A DNA stretch of 64,000 nt from Bryoerythrophyllum caledonicum (Eukaryota; Streptophyta; Bryopsida; Pottiales; Pottiaceae), in NCBI GenBank assembly GCA_963971425.1, contig OZ020525.1, forward strand, positions 17,242,187 through 17,306,186, in the 5' to 3' direction. Within the stretch, counting starts at the first letter, position 1. The number at the start of each line of letters is the position of its first letter. Shown here one piece after another: positions 39,569 through 51,825 of the stretch. Position numbers and translations under genes: made by a program. Below the pieces are notes generated by a model. That model saw only the letters and a program-made list of their open reading frames with translations. It was not told where the DNA came from and searched no databases.

Positions 39569-42500
39569 GTGGTGGCTACTTCATCCAATATGGATGAAGA
39601 CTTTTCGTTTCCAGTGGGGATGTCCAGTAGGGAAGATGACAGTAGAGAAAAATTAATTTCATCAAAAACGGGAAAAAATTGGTGGACTGTCCCGATCACA
39701 AAAAGTAGCGAGTCTATTAGATACACACCCGAAACGAGAAATGTCTGGAGGGCAAGGAACGTTTGCTCAAAAATGGACAGAAAGTTTTGGATGGACAAAC
39801 AACGATGGATGAGAAGGTCGTCATCCACACTGGATGAGAATCATCAACGACGGGCGAATGCAGTCTACTCGAGACAGGCACGACCTGAGGAAACTGTGGG
39901 TGCAGAGAAACAGACAGCATTGGGAGGAGAGGTCGAGAGATCAGAAGGAGTGAGGGGGTCGACACTGGAAGGAAAGACTACGGGCACAGAAGAAGATACC
40001 AGTAGGCAGGTTGTGCGGACTCACAACGGGAAGGTAGCTACAGAAGTTAGGGTTTTTAGGGAGATTATAGCTTCGAGGGTTTCGGTAAGAACCAAGACCG
40101 GTGTCCCGTTGGTTACGGCAGAGAAGATCACCGAGATTGAGAGGGCGATCAAGACCAGAGTTAACACCTTGAAGGAGATCATTACCAGCAACACCACGAG
40201 GGCGACCTCCACCAACGAAACGGCGAGGGAGATCAAGACCAGCGGCACAACTGCGAAAACAACAGCACCTGGTATCAAGAGGCAGGACTTCCCGACAACA
40301 AGACGAGTTGCTGAAGGTACCGGTGGGGTGGTGAAGACTGTCAAGGACAAGCAGATCACCGAGGTTGCAGCACCGAAATACTACAGTCATGAACATGAGG
40401 AAGATCCAACTGTGAAACTCTCGAAGGTGGTGGAGACCAAGAACATCGCGCCTACGGGAGAGTGCAGTGGGTAGGAAATCCAGAACCAAGGCGGGAGACA
40501 CAACTGGAAGATGGCAGGAGCAACTTCCGGACTCCCGAAAAATAGCGAGCCACGTCCAGATATTCTAGACATGAGCCACAACTTTCCAGTAAGTGGTCCA
40601 GAACTATCAACCCCAGGTCCAATACCGCGGATAGAGTCCAGGACGCCCCAGACGACTCCTCCAGGCCGAGGAGCACCTCTTGAAGTCACCACAAGTCTAG
40701 ACGAAGATCCAGTTCCTCCAGCGTTTCTAGTCACTACTGCACCTTCTATAGCAGTAATACAACTTACAAAAGTGTCTGGACTCGACAAAAGGGAAGAGCG
40801 GAGCACGGTTCGCCGGAAGGAGACGCAGCAAGATGCCAGGGCCCCCAAACAGCTCCGAATTCCTAGTAAGGTAAATCGAAAACTGAATCTCCAGTTCATT
40901 CCATTTAAATGTTGGCAGAATTGGAAAGACATCCACGACGACGCTTGGGCTGCCTCCGTGGGGTTGGGATCATTTTATGAGTATACGTGGCCGTCACCAC
41001 GAGAGGAACTGGTACGGGACTTTGTCGAGGGATTCATCCACGAAAAACCCGACAGTTTGAGTCCAGAATCTCCAGTCCAGTCGGTGGTTCGGGGAGTCCC
41101 GGTGGCCATCTCTCTAGAGATTATTCAGGAGGCTTTGGGTATTGAAGGCACGCAGGTACTATTGATTCCCAGGGGTGCCAAAGAGGCAAGAGGGCTTTAT
41201 CAACGAAGGTTTGGTCTCACTGCTAAGCATTTCACTTCAGATGGCGTTCACCTTGTGGGATTTCCAGCGCTATACCAAGTTCGCATTCAGGCCCTGGTAG
41301 AAGTTCTCTGTGTGAAGAAACGATCTTCACACGCCAGTAGTGAGCTTATGACGCATCTGTATACGGCTCTGGAAAACAAGGATCATGACCATGATTGGAC
41401 ACCATTAGTGTTATCTGGACTCCGGAGGATGCTGACTAGAGTTCATCTTGGTGGAATGACTGAAATCCCAGGAGCAGAACTAATTGATACGCTACTTCGA
41501 CGGTGGTTTCCAGACGAGGAAGAATATACAGACACCGATGTCCCGATGGACTATAGGATCTCACCTACTGCAGGACCTCTGGATTTGCACGCCGGGACCT
41601 CTCTGGGCCACACTTTACAGGCTCCAATTTCCCTATCCCCAGAGTTATTACCTGCCACTCATCCAAGCCGAAGATCATCGCGACTACAGTCCTGAAAGCG
41701 AGATTCTTTTCAGAGCCTCGTTCGACCAAAAACAAAAAAGATTCGACCAACTAACTCGCCATCAACTCCTCAGACGTTAGCTGCAGCATCAACTGAGGAC
41801 TGGAACTCTCTGGAGCTCCGGGAGATAGAACTGGGTGTCGTGACATCCAGTCAACGACAATCGTTACCAGCTGCCACCGAGGAAGGCGTAGCAATGTCCA
41901 GCCCACTCCCTAGGATCACCAGAAGTTTTCGAAGATTAAAAAAATATTCGGAGATGGAGGACGAGTCACCACCATTACCGAGTCTAGTACAGACCACGGT
42001 ACAGAGGGAATCCCGAAAAATGGTACCAGAGGCGGCAGTTCCGGTCACACTGGAGGAACCACCTCCAATTTTGGAGACTCCTATTCCAGCAGCAAGACTC
42101 GACCGCAGATCAGGAGAGCTTCCAACTGATAGTACTAGCGACCTGGAGATGGAACGGACCATCCTTCACATCCAGCAATAGAATCAAGACGTGGCAGTAG
42201 GATTCCGGGAGGTAATTTACTATCTGGATCTGAGCTCTAAAGCTTTGTCCAGAACTCGAACAATACAGGAGCAGTTGAATCAAGGACTACCAACTCGGGA
42301 ACAATTACTTCAGGAGAACACCATACTTCGTAGGTCTGTCCAGGAGCTCCAACTCCAGGTCCAAACGACTTCACAAACGGTGGCAGCTCAGCAGCAGGAG
42401 TTGGAAGTCTCCAGACAGGAAAAGTCCAGACGGGATCCAAGTCGAGTGGCCACAGCCCAGATTGAGAGAGTCGAACGGGAGACCAAGCTGAGCGCTCGCC

Positions 42501-43102
42501 TCAAAGTATTCGACCAGATGGTGGTCGATAACCACCTGCTTCGCCGTCGACTGGAGTTGGTTGAGGGACGCCAGCAGGCCTCTTGTCGAGGGAGAGTCCA
42601 GCCACTATTGACAGCTTCACGCCGCCAAATTCTAAGCGAGGTAGGAGCTTATCAGGCCGATCTGGACCGCTTGAACCAATATCTTCTTCGCTTTGCTGAT
42701 GCCTATCCAGATTTCATCTATTTCAATGAAGAGGAGGCAGAAGATCTTCCAGATCAGGGAGTGAGTTCAATTCCATGTAGCAAGGTATCTGGAAGTGGTC
42801 TTCCAACTCCAGATTTTTCGATTCCAACCATTTTGTTTGGGAGTACCTCTTATCAAGTCCAGGGAGCTTCCGGTTCTGCAATGGTTCCAGGGACTATCGG
42901 GACGTCGATGCCACCTCCTAGGGTGGATTCATCCCGTGTGATCGAGACTCCGCAGGTTTCAGCAACCGACCCGAATGCAGAGAGGATGCCAATGTCTAAA
43001 CCTGGACTAGCAGTGCACGTTGAGACCCGTGCAGAGCCTGGAGTTGGTGTGTCCAGCGTTGAGGACGTTCCAAGAGGAGTGTCTCTTCCTTCTAGTGGCT
43101 AG
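39569..43102 (+). pseudogene. third retrotransposon ORF with three in-frame stops
   Basis: The same frame is open from ATG 39569 to TAG 43100 except for TAG (40472), TGA (41693) and TAG (42179). First part: basic, Thr-rich (301 codons). Second part (about 40511-41695): NWKDIHDDAWAASVGLGSFY and GVPVAISLEIIQEALGIEGT, resembling the plant mobile-domain-like proteins carried by plant retroelements. Third part after an acidic linker: a long coiled coil (about 42240-42600, TREQLLQENTILRRSVQELQ) and a Ser/Pro-rich tail. It occupies the place of the env-like gene of Athila elements, but no signal peptide or membrane anchor is seen. A shorter unrelated frame at 39252-39656 overlaps its start. Confidence 0.6.
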
Positions 43103-43219
43103 AGATGTCCAGCGGAACTTTAGAGGTGACTTGTCTGGACTTCTAACCTAGTAGTAGATCTCTGGACTTATGTTTTTTCTCCAGTTTACCACTTGAACAT
43201 CTGAGGGCAGATGTTGTTC

Positions 43220-43231
43220 AAAAGGGGGATA
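43220..43231 (+). promoter_or_regulatory. polypurine tract
   Basis: AAAAGGGGGATA immediately before the 3' LTR (43233), the primer site for plus-strand DNA synthesis. Identical words occur at 31210 and 38728. Confidence 0.9.
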
Positions 43232-43232
43232 A

Positions 43233-44131
43233 TGTTAACCGGGGATTTAGGCTTCTTGTGAGCTCCAGGTAGTAATTTTTCGAAGTTATTCAGTAGTTAT
43301 GGTTACAAAGTAAACCAGTGGATGAATCTGGACAGTGGATGAGACTGTCCGGACTGGCAGTGGATGAAACTGTCCAGTCGGGACTTTGGATGAACTGTCC
43401 AGATTTTGGATGAAACTGTCCGGACCTGGATGACATCCATTCGGACAGCTTTCATCCATTGTGGAGGATTAGGGTTTGGAGGGGTTAGAGAGCCACTCCT
43501 TGGGGGATGGGCTCTCTCTCTTCTCTCGGGTGTGCGTGTGTGCGGAGCTCTTGGTGTGTGTTAGACTAGATTGTAGAAGTGGAGTTAGAGAGCTAGGAAG
43601 TGGACGTATTGTGTGAATCTTGAGTTGTATGGAGTATGGAAGAGGTTTATAAACGTTTGAGGAAGTAAAGCAAGACTTTGCTACTAGCTACGGTGTGTTT
43701 GTGTGAGGGTGTGAATGTGTGAGTAGGATCTTGTAGTTAGAAGATCATTTGGAGTTACATTTGGTTGTGAGTATTAGAGATTCGGCTTGAAAACACTAGA
43801 TCTAATATAGATCTAGGCCGATCTACTAAACCCAACATCATTTCTGCACCTAAGAGTTAGAATCAAGTCCCGAATTGTTGTGGGTATAGTCTGGTTTGCT
43901 GTAAGTAAGTGCGGAAACTTCAGATCTGTGGGTTAAACTTAAGCAAAACAGCAGAAACGCAATTCTAACTAACTCTAGACTCAGATCTAGATCCAGATCT
44001 AGATCAATTCTGGAGTTTTAGACTCAGTAAAGGTCCGGATCGGGACTTTTGTCTTATTGCCCTGAACTGTAGTTTGAATGAGCATAGAGATAATTGTTCA
44101 TTCGACCATGAGGTGAAATCTCCCTTTAACA
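43233..44131 (+). repeat. 3' LTR
   Basis: 899 bases, same length and ends as the 5' LTR, four substitutions and no gaps. It carries the transcript end signals by position. Confidence 0.95.
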
Positions 44132-44323
44132 TAAGGGGGCTCATTTTGTTTGCTTTTCTTTCGTTGTTAAGCGGTCTTTCAAGCAATATTGTTTTGCGTG
44201 ATTTGTGCTATGATCCTTATCTTGAAGTTGTGGTTTCGAATTTTAGGCTCGGTGGATAGAGAACCGGCGGCTAGTGTCGGGGCTTCTGTAGCATCGTCTC
44301 ATCGGTCGCAACCTCATATATTC

Positions 44324-46588
44324 ATGACTGGTAATTTAATCTTTTTTTGTTGTGATGCATTTGATGGAGTGAGCTGCTTTTTTTTTATTATCGGGGTTCA
44401 GTGAATTTCTTTATGGCTGCAAGTGCTGAGGCCGACGAGGTCGAAACTCGGATTGTCTTGGTGGACCCAGATAACATGGATAACGTGGCAGCCCTGCAGG
44501 AGGAGCTCGCTCGTATGTCTCTTGCATAAATGTCAGCAGAGGAGCTCGGAAGGGAGATGGACAAGTTAGTCGTCATGGAGTCAGCCAATACCAGTCTAAT
44601 TCTTGACGAATGGCGTTTTAAACCCCGGTATAAGTCGAAGCTCAATATTCCTTTGTGCAGAATGTTGCCTCTAGCTGTGGTTAGGCCATATTTGAAGAAT
44701 ACGTTATCGCTCTTGGAGCTCAGTTTGTGAGCACCGGCTACATGGATGGGCACGGAGTTTTCTACGTTGCGATTCATGATAATGAGGGCAAATCTCACGA
44801 TGTCTCTGATGCTATTAAAGGTAGCTGGAGCCCGTTGTGGATTAAGGCAAACAATGACTTCGAGATTGAGTTAATGAGAGAGGAGGTTTGGAAGCAATTT
44901 TCGGGAAAAATGTTTTTTGTTTGGGATGGAAATCATAGGCTAGCTGCTTGGTTGCCCATAATTAATAGGGATCATGGGAGCGACCCTGCTTGGCATTATG
45001 CCGTTGAGTCTATCATTCTTGAAGTCCAAGGGCAGGTTGGGCAGCTTCAAACTGCGCTCCACCAAGTGAATTGGTAAACCTCTCAACTCATTTGTAACAA
45101 CTGTTCTTTTTTACACGGTCTCTAATTGAAATTTTATTGAACTGCAGGCGAAATCAAACAGGACACGTTAAACTAAACCTTGTGCACAAGTTGTATTGCA
45201 AGCAAAACATTGCAGGCCAACCTTTGAAGTTTTTCGAGGATTTGGTATCGACAAAAGACCTAGCGAACGCGGACAAGAAGCAAAAGTCTTCCAACCACCA
45301 AACCTGGTACACATTGATAGTCGATGCACTCATCACTGTTCTCTACCAGGTGTCCTCCTGATCATTTTCTTTAGTCTGTGAGGTGGCTCTCTTTAACTGT
45401 TTGTGCCAATTGCGGCATTAAAATCCGGTTTTGTTTTTGATTTTTTTACACCCAGGCCGGCTCTTGTCACGACAAAGCCTCTTCTATTTTGTTGTGATCA
45501 TAATGATTTTTCTTGCCATGAGTTTTGAATTTCCATTCAAGTCCACAATAGCTAATTTATCATTTTTTCAGCAAGAATTAGGCGATGCAGTTGCCCACGC
45601 CACCAGGAAGTTTAAGGAAAAGTTTCCTAAACAATCGAGTGAGTGGAACACAACCACGCTTCATGAGGACATTGGGAGAGCCGTCGCGAAGATAAGGAAA
45701 GACAGACGGTCAGAAGTTTTGAAGCAGCTTCCAATAGTTGATCCGAAGCACTCTCCCCAGTTCCTTGAGGAGGTTCGAAAGCACTACGAGAACCACGAAG
45801 ATGACCCTGAAATGACCCAGGAAAAGCTCAAGTACTTAGCCACTTCAGCTATGGACGCAGCAACAAAGCTCAAGTAGTTGCAGCGATGGAATATGCCAGC
45901 ATCTCTTCGGGCAGCTGTCCGCTTTCCTCGATCAAAGTTTACCGACCATTCCTTCCCTGAGTGGCTGCACAAGGCGACTTGGTGGGCACAGGTAAGTTCT
46001 ATTTATGCACCTGAAAGTCAATTTACATTGGTACAGTATCCTGAAAATTCGCCTTTTTTGTTCCCAGATTGCCACTGAAGTTGAAGACCTCTTCACTGCC
46101 TCTCTGTCCGATCTTAATGCCACCATCGACTATCACCCTCCAGGCCAATGCGTTGTCAAGTGCCTTGCAGAATACGTTGAGGAGATGCGGATTCTACTCT
46201 AGGATCTGGCTTCTGTTCAAGATTTCGAGGCCAACAAAACTCATAAGAATAAACAAGAGCATTTCACAACTTGCGGCTGGTATTTAGACTGCCCAGTCAA
46301 TTGTCCTCCATCGTTCGAGATCTCACTTCGTAACGGGATTCAGCCAGCTTTGATTGGCTCGGAAGCAGTTGTTCTACTGCCGGTTGCTGAAGCCACAACA
46401 AAGAAGCCACGAGTCTCAAAGAGGAAAGCCGAAGAAGAGGCAAGGAAAAAGGCTGCTGAAGCAGAAATTGCGGAACTAACTAAACTGAAGGCAGCTCTTG
46501 GCGGAAGAGAATGCGAAAAGGTTGGGGGAGGCCGCCGCCACCGAATCCAGCCTGCCGACAGCGGAGGAACCTTCATTATCCCCAATAG
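44324..46588 (+). pseudogene. ParB-like N-terminal half of a spliced gene, damaged
   Basis: Exons: up to 44330 (ATG 44324), 44402-45073, 45148-45349, 45572-45991 and 46068-46588. Four GT-AG junctions join in phase: MTV|NFF, HQVNW|RNQ, VLYQ|QELG and WWAQ|IATE. A ParB-like DGNHR motif appears in FFVWDGNHRLAAWLPI (about 44917-44964); ParB domains bind CTP or DNA and are often fused to methyltransferases in phages and bacteria. The last part is Lys/Glu/Ala-rich coiled coil (RKAEEEARKKAAEAEIAEL). Damage: TAA at 44527, a frameshift near 44690, TAG at 45875 and TAG at 46200. The 3' LTR lies just upstream, so 5' exons may be separated or lost. Confidence 0.55.
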
Positions 46589-47417
46589 GTGAGTGGCTTC
46601 GAATCAACCAAAAACCCTCAAAACTACCCTCTTTTGATGCAAGATGTAAATTTCCATTATTTGACAATTTTTGAAGTATGTAACCATTAGATCTAGTACC
46701 TAACTTGTACATGTTCACCCTAAACCAAATCTTAGATTCAAAATCCTCACCATTTGTGAGATCGTAATGTTCAAAGTTGAAAAAGAAGGTTTTTTCCTAA
46801 TTGTAGAATGGAAAACTAATGTTTTGGGGGCCGAAAAACCATTTTTGAAAGGAAATTTGACATGAGGCTCTTCAAATTCTTGTTCCTACGTGAGTAAGGA
46901 CTATGTCCATATAATTTTTACCCCAATAGGACCTATAAAACCTAAAGAAATGCTTAATTTTTCACATGGAGGTATGCTGAAATAGAAATACAAATGCAGT
47001 TTTTCGACAATTAAAAAGGCGTGTAAAAAATTATTGGATTGAAAATCCAAACAGTGAGATCATGCTTTACTACCTTTTTTACATGTACGAAAATCAAAAT
47101 TCGGGAAAAAGTAAAATCTTAATTTTCCAGAATTTTTCGAGTAACTGCGATCTAATTGATTTTCGGCAGATTTTGAGAATGAATGAGTACGTACCGCAGT
47201 TTTGGGAAGATTTCAGCATACCCTAACAGTGTTTTCAAACTTTGATCGTGAATATCTACTAAAGTATGAGGAATTTTGAAGCATGAATGGTGTCATTGGA
47301 AAGGTATGGGAAAAATCTAGAACTTGCAAAAAGTTGTAACTTCATACGATCTAAATTTATTAACTGAGAACCTGATCAGAGTTAGATCGACCATAATCTG
47401 GTCGATTTCTCCTTTAG
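46589..47417 (+). other. AT-rich intron-like spacer inside the ParB/methyltransferase gene
   Basis: Starts AG|GTGAGTGG (46589) and ends CCTTTAG (47417). The phases of the exons on its two sides do not agree, so either an exon is missed or the gene is broken or is two genes here. No ORF of note. Confidence 0.4.
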
Positions 47418-47438
47418 GGGTTAACAGCAACTGACGAT

Positions 47439-49512
47439 ATGGATTTTCGTGTCGTCGTCCCAGACCTTGCAGCGCAAGTTAATCCATTCATCGCTGCATC
47501 CTGCCCTGAGGCACAGACTGTTGATCCTGAAGTTGACCATTCCAGCCACTTCTCAATAATCTCTGAAAACCTCAAGAGGCGTGCGGCTTCAAGGAAGTCC
47601 CAAACCAAGCCAGCCAGCTCAGTTCAATCTCGTGTTTTTGTTGCTAACTTTAGTATCAGAAAGATTATGGATGCTCTTCCCAACGTTCATCCGAGTCTTC
47701 AAGGACTTTACGATTTTGCCCTGGAGGTACTGTTTTCATTTTCTTGAAACCAATTTTCAATCTCATAATTCTTACTGTTGTCTTGTTTTGTATTCTTCAT
47801 CCAATTATTTTGTTGAGGTTTTCGATTAATTTGTAATCTTGTTACATTGTTATCGTTGAGGTTTAAATGTTGATGACGGCGCTACAAATTTTTTACAGCA
47901 GCTTATCCTACATTGAATCCTCCAATCTTGCTACATGTGCTGCCAATGTATTGATTATTCTGGCTTTTTTTTTCTTTCCGACACGCACCACTGAATGCCG
48001 ATGTTGGCAACGATGTCCTTGGAACTGAGTATGCATTCCATGGATATGAACTCGCACTGCCGATATCGGCAGTCATTATCTATTTCATCTTCATTTTCAT
48101 TTGTAGTCTTCTTCTTTGTTTTTATTCCACTTTTGTTTCCTCTTGGGAGATCGTTTTATTTTCGTCTGGTTATCTCTGCTCTGAACTTATATTCTAATAT
48201 TATTGATCATCATTTTCAGGTCAAGAAAGAGAGTGGTATAATGTCTCTTTCAGCGCAGTGTCCGCATAGCGGCTTCGATTTGATTATCGGAGACCTTAAA
48301 GACGGCATGATGGTTCCAATTGTCTCCAAGAACTCAGGTCACATCCCACTCTGGAATGAGTATGCCGTCGAGGACACGGAGACGCTTTTCGAGTTTGCTG
48401 AGCATTTTCTTCAAGCTCAGGGGGTTGTTCTTCTATTTGCTCCCGACATCCCGAACATAAAAGCTGATGTTTTGTCATTCGCGGCCGCTTATAGCTTTCA
48501 ACCAATTCGTGAGTGGTGGGGCATTAACGACCTCCCCTTGTCGTCGTTCTTCTCTCCTGGTGTTCATGTATACCTTGCTTTTTTTTTCCTCTAAACTTCT
48601 TAACTTGGGTCGTGAATTTTAACCCATTCTGTGTGTTCTCTCACTTTCAGAGCAAGGGCTTCAAGGTTCAACTCTACATTCATGACAAGCTTGGTGTTGA
48701 TCACTTTCACATTGCTGTTAATGATGAACACACGGCATTGGGCATGGGAGTTGGGGATTCGGATGTGTTGTTCAATTTTACTTCGAAGGAATCTCAGTCG
48801 ATGAACGGCTCGGTTCCTTGGAGGGGCCCCCGTGAGAAAGACGCAGTCTTCATTGAGATGTTCATTGAGGCCCTGACAAAACTTGGCTCCCTTGTCTTGG
48901 ATGCCTTCGCCTCTGTCGGTAATTTCTTGACCTTATCATTCTACATGCATCAGTGGTCGCTAATTCCAGCTTCATGTTTCTCTGCCATCATTTACTATTA
49001 TGTTTTCATTGTAGGGAATGGAATTCGTGCTTGCAAATCAGCGGGCTGGCATATTGTAGCACTCGATGACGACATTTCAATCTTCAACGCAAAATTGAGG
49101 CCTTTTCTTCAAGGCCGTCCTCCAATAGCTCGTGTTCCCTCTCTTGCTCAGGGTCGTCCGCTTATTGATGTGGACGTCCCCATTCAGAGAGTTTCAAAGA
49201 GAACTAGATTGAGTAAGTAAGTTTGATTCTATATTGCTCTCCAATTCTGCAGATCTTTATTCTGTCCATAACTCTATTCTGGTTGACATGGACAGGTTGA
49301 TTGAGCAACAGTTATCCCCAAACCAAGACTTCGTCATGGCGCCTTGGGATGCGGCAGCTGCAACTGTACAAGCTCTTGCACAATCTCCATCTTTGACTTC
49401 GTCTGCTCCTACTTACGACCGTCGTGTTTGTTGTTTCATTGATGATGAAGCCGAGGTGGAGATTTTTGACCGATCACCTTCCACAGACACTTCCGTCGAT
49501 TTGCGATTCTGA
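47439..49512 (+). CDS. beta-class DNA-methyltransferase-like protein, five exons
   Basis: Exons 47439-47726, 48220-48567, 48651-48918, 49015-49212 and 49253-49512 splice in phase with consensus GT-AG ends into about 454 residues without a stop. FDLIIGDLKDG (exon 2) sits where DNA amino-methyltransferases have motif IV (D/N/S-P-P-Y/W), and MFIEALTKLGSLVLDAFASV plus GNGIRACKSAGWHIVALDDD (exons 3-4) reproduces the C-terminal motif I (V-L-D-P-F-x-G-S-G). Motif IV before motif I is the beta-class order. The catalytic Pro-Pro is replaced by Leu-Lys and FxGxG is weakened, so activity is doubtful. In its likely bacterial relatives the enzyme methylates adenine or cytosine N atoms. It continues the ParB-like half at 44324-46588, a phage-type fusion. 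Confidence 0.6.
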
Positions 49513-51825
49513 CAACACATTTGATGTTGTTTTTGTTTGGCCATTATCATTTTAAATCTATCTTCTGGTTTCAAAGTCCTGTTACCACATAATATACTGA
49601 CCAACGCACACAATCCACCAATGCACCTTCTCTGAGTTTCATTTTCCTGATTACTCATGTACTCTGACCCAGTTTTGCAAGTCCTTCAACCTTCTTCATC
49701 TGCTCTTGAGTCTTTTAAACTCACTAATTCCTAAACACCTACTTTGATTCTGGGACTGTACTATTACCCCAAATTGCACGGCGCCCTAAACTCCATGTCC
49801 ACTACAACTCCTCATCAGAATAACTCCATAGGTCTATCTATGACTCTACTGCATACTACGAAGCCCACAACAATACGTAAGGGTCCATCCCACTTCAGGA
49901 CTCTATTTATGTTAACCCCTAAAGGACCACGACCAATTTCGCTCTTAAACCAGTCCAAAATTGCCACTGCCAAAAAATAAAGACATGAAAATCACATTTT
50001 AAAGTGAATTTTGGACTTTCATTTGTAAGATCTTAAAATAGACTTCTATATAAACATGCCATTAAATTTTGGTTGCAGTCCATCGGATTGATAGATTTTA
50101 GTGTTTAAAGTCAAAACATTGGTTAATTTTCTTCCGAGCGTTGAGTAGATCAACAAACTTTGACTTCACTTTGTATCAAATTTTTGCATTGTATAAGGTT
50201 TAAATCTTTTACCATTGTCTTAAGCATGATGTTATTTCCCAACACGCCACATTTTTGAGGTAAAAAAGGGGTGTAGCATATTCAAAACAAGTGTGCAAGG
50301 AGTGGAGGTTCAAAACTTGCCTTTTCACGTTTAATTTTTTGTGAACTACGTATGTACTCAAATGATAATCCAAACGGTCAATAAGAAGGTTTTCACCACA
50401 CATTGTTGTTGAAAAAATAAAAAGTGAAAAAATAAGATCTGTAGGTTTTATGTAGAAAAGATGATTTTTTTTCCCCCGTTGCCCGACAATGTGTGAAAAT
50501 GTTTGACTTGGGATATAATGCCGTTTTTCACTAATGACAAGAATTTTTTTTTTAAATTTCCAAAGAAGGAAATATTCTTTATGTGTGAAAAATCTCAATG
50601 TCAATAGAAACTTCTGTCAAAAATTTTGGAGTTCCCCGGAGTCCCCTCTTTTGGCTCTAAGTGGTACTAACTTTCAAACCACAAATCCAAAAAATAAAAT
50701 AAAAACATCTCCACGAAGCTCTTATCATAGGCAATCTAGATTTAAAATTTCAGAAAAAAAGGATTTTTTTCGGAATTTTAGGAACGTGCCCAAAATGAGA
50801 AACCCCCCCGAATGAGATTTTGCCCTTCAAGGGTTAAGAGTGGAAACATATCAGCTCGGCTACTAAGTATGACATGAGCGTGCAAAACTTTACGGTTAAT
50901 CTCTTCCCACTTAAGACTTCTCTTCAACATCATTGTATAACCTTAAACCTATGGTATTTCCATAGGTCTACCAGTCTTTCCAAATGAACCCTAAACCCCA
51001 CGGCCATAGGGTATTTAGAGTAGTTATGTTGCAATACAGGTCACCTCCATTTTAACCCCACACCTTCTTATTATAGAATCATGTTCACGCATTTCCACGG
51101 CTATAGGGCCCTCCCCTTTTATCTTATACTTTTATCTTTACTTTTTTTCCGTCCCTTTTTTATGACTTTCTTTGTTTTCTTTAAAACTTTTTTTTTACTA
51201 ACTGGATAAATGCTCAGTTACTTTTACTTTATCTCCAAAAGTCACAATTATTTTATTTCTATGCTCGCAAACCTAGGCTCGCAACTCGCAGCTCGCATAA
51301 TTGGGCACGCAAAATAGCAATCCCCGATGCTCATCAACCATAACGACATCCATCGAACATCAACAGATCACAAGGTATAAAACATGCTCCCGCCCTACAT
51401 TCAATTCCTCTCACTTTGTGCTACTGCGCAGACCCACTATCCATGCTCCTAGGAAGCAAGGAACCATTTGCGCAGCCTGTAGAGAGAATACATACCTGAA
51501 GGATGGCTGGTGGGAGTATGAGCTGCTGATCTCTCAACAATCGTGGATGCCCCAGATCTGTGATGCATCTCTCACCCTTCTTGTTTTATTTCTTATGTTG
51601 CGTTTGTCGCTTGCTTGCAAAGAAACTGACCCCTACTTCTTTATGATGTACCGTCCGCAGTCCTTAAGACACCTCCACAGCATTGAAGAACCACTGGGAT
51701 CAGTAGTAGATCCGGGTATACAAGACCGCCCCACAGGACACAACACGTATGTAAGACCAGCAAGAAGGTTAAGCCACAAGCACAAGGACGATCGAGACCC
51801 ACAGGAGCCCTGAACTGGAGATCAG
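49513..51825. other. 2.3-kb intergenic region
   Basis: AT-rich with no supported gene. Frames such as 49744-49980 and 51301-51813 have no recognisable domain and biased composition. The minus strand at about 49870-49960 reads a GPLGVNINRVLKWDGPLRIV-like phrase that could be a worn remnant of a retroelement integrase tail; too short to call. Confidence 0.4.

Larger units (their letters stand above)
29168..44131 (+). mobile_element. nearly complete 14,964-bp Ty3/gypsy LTR retrotransposon
   Basis: Two 899-bp LTRs (TG...CA ends) bound a 13.2-kb interior with primer-binding site, an extra ORF, a 2390-residue gag-pol ORF, a broken third ORF and a polypurine tract. Domain order protease, reverse transcriptase, RNase H, integrase places it in Ty3/gypsy. 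The DGGSGVN protease, large size, upstream ORF and downstream ORF suit the plant Athila/Tat group. The LTRs differ at only four positions by my line-by-line reading, so insertion is recent. The flanks TGAGG (29163-29167) and TAAGG (44132-44136) look like a 5-base target duplication with one change. Confidence 0.93.

Noticed and set aside
39569..43102. Envelope protein of the retroelement
   Set aside because: The position fits Athila env-like genes, but there is no signal peptide, membrane anchor or cleavage-like site; the parts look like a plant mobile-domain-like protein and a coiled coil.
51301..51813. 170-codon ORF with a membrane-like segment
   Set aside because: No domain, no start context, biased composition; cannot be supported as a gene.
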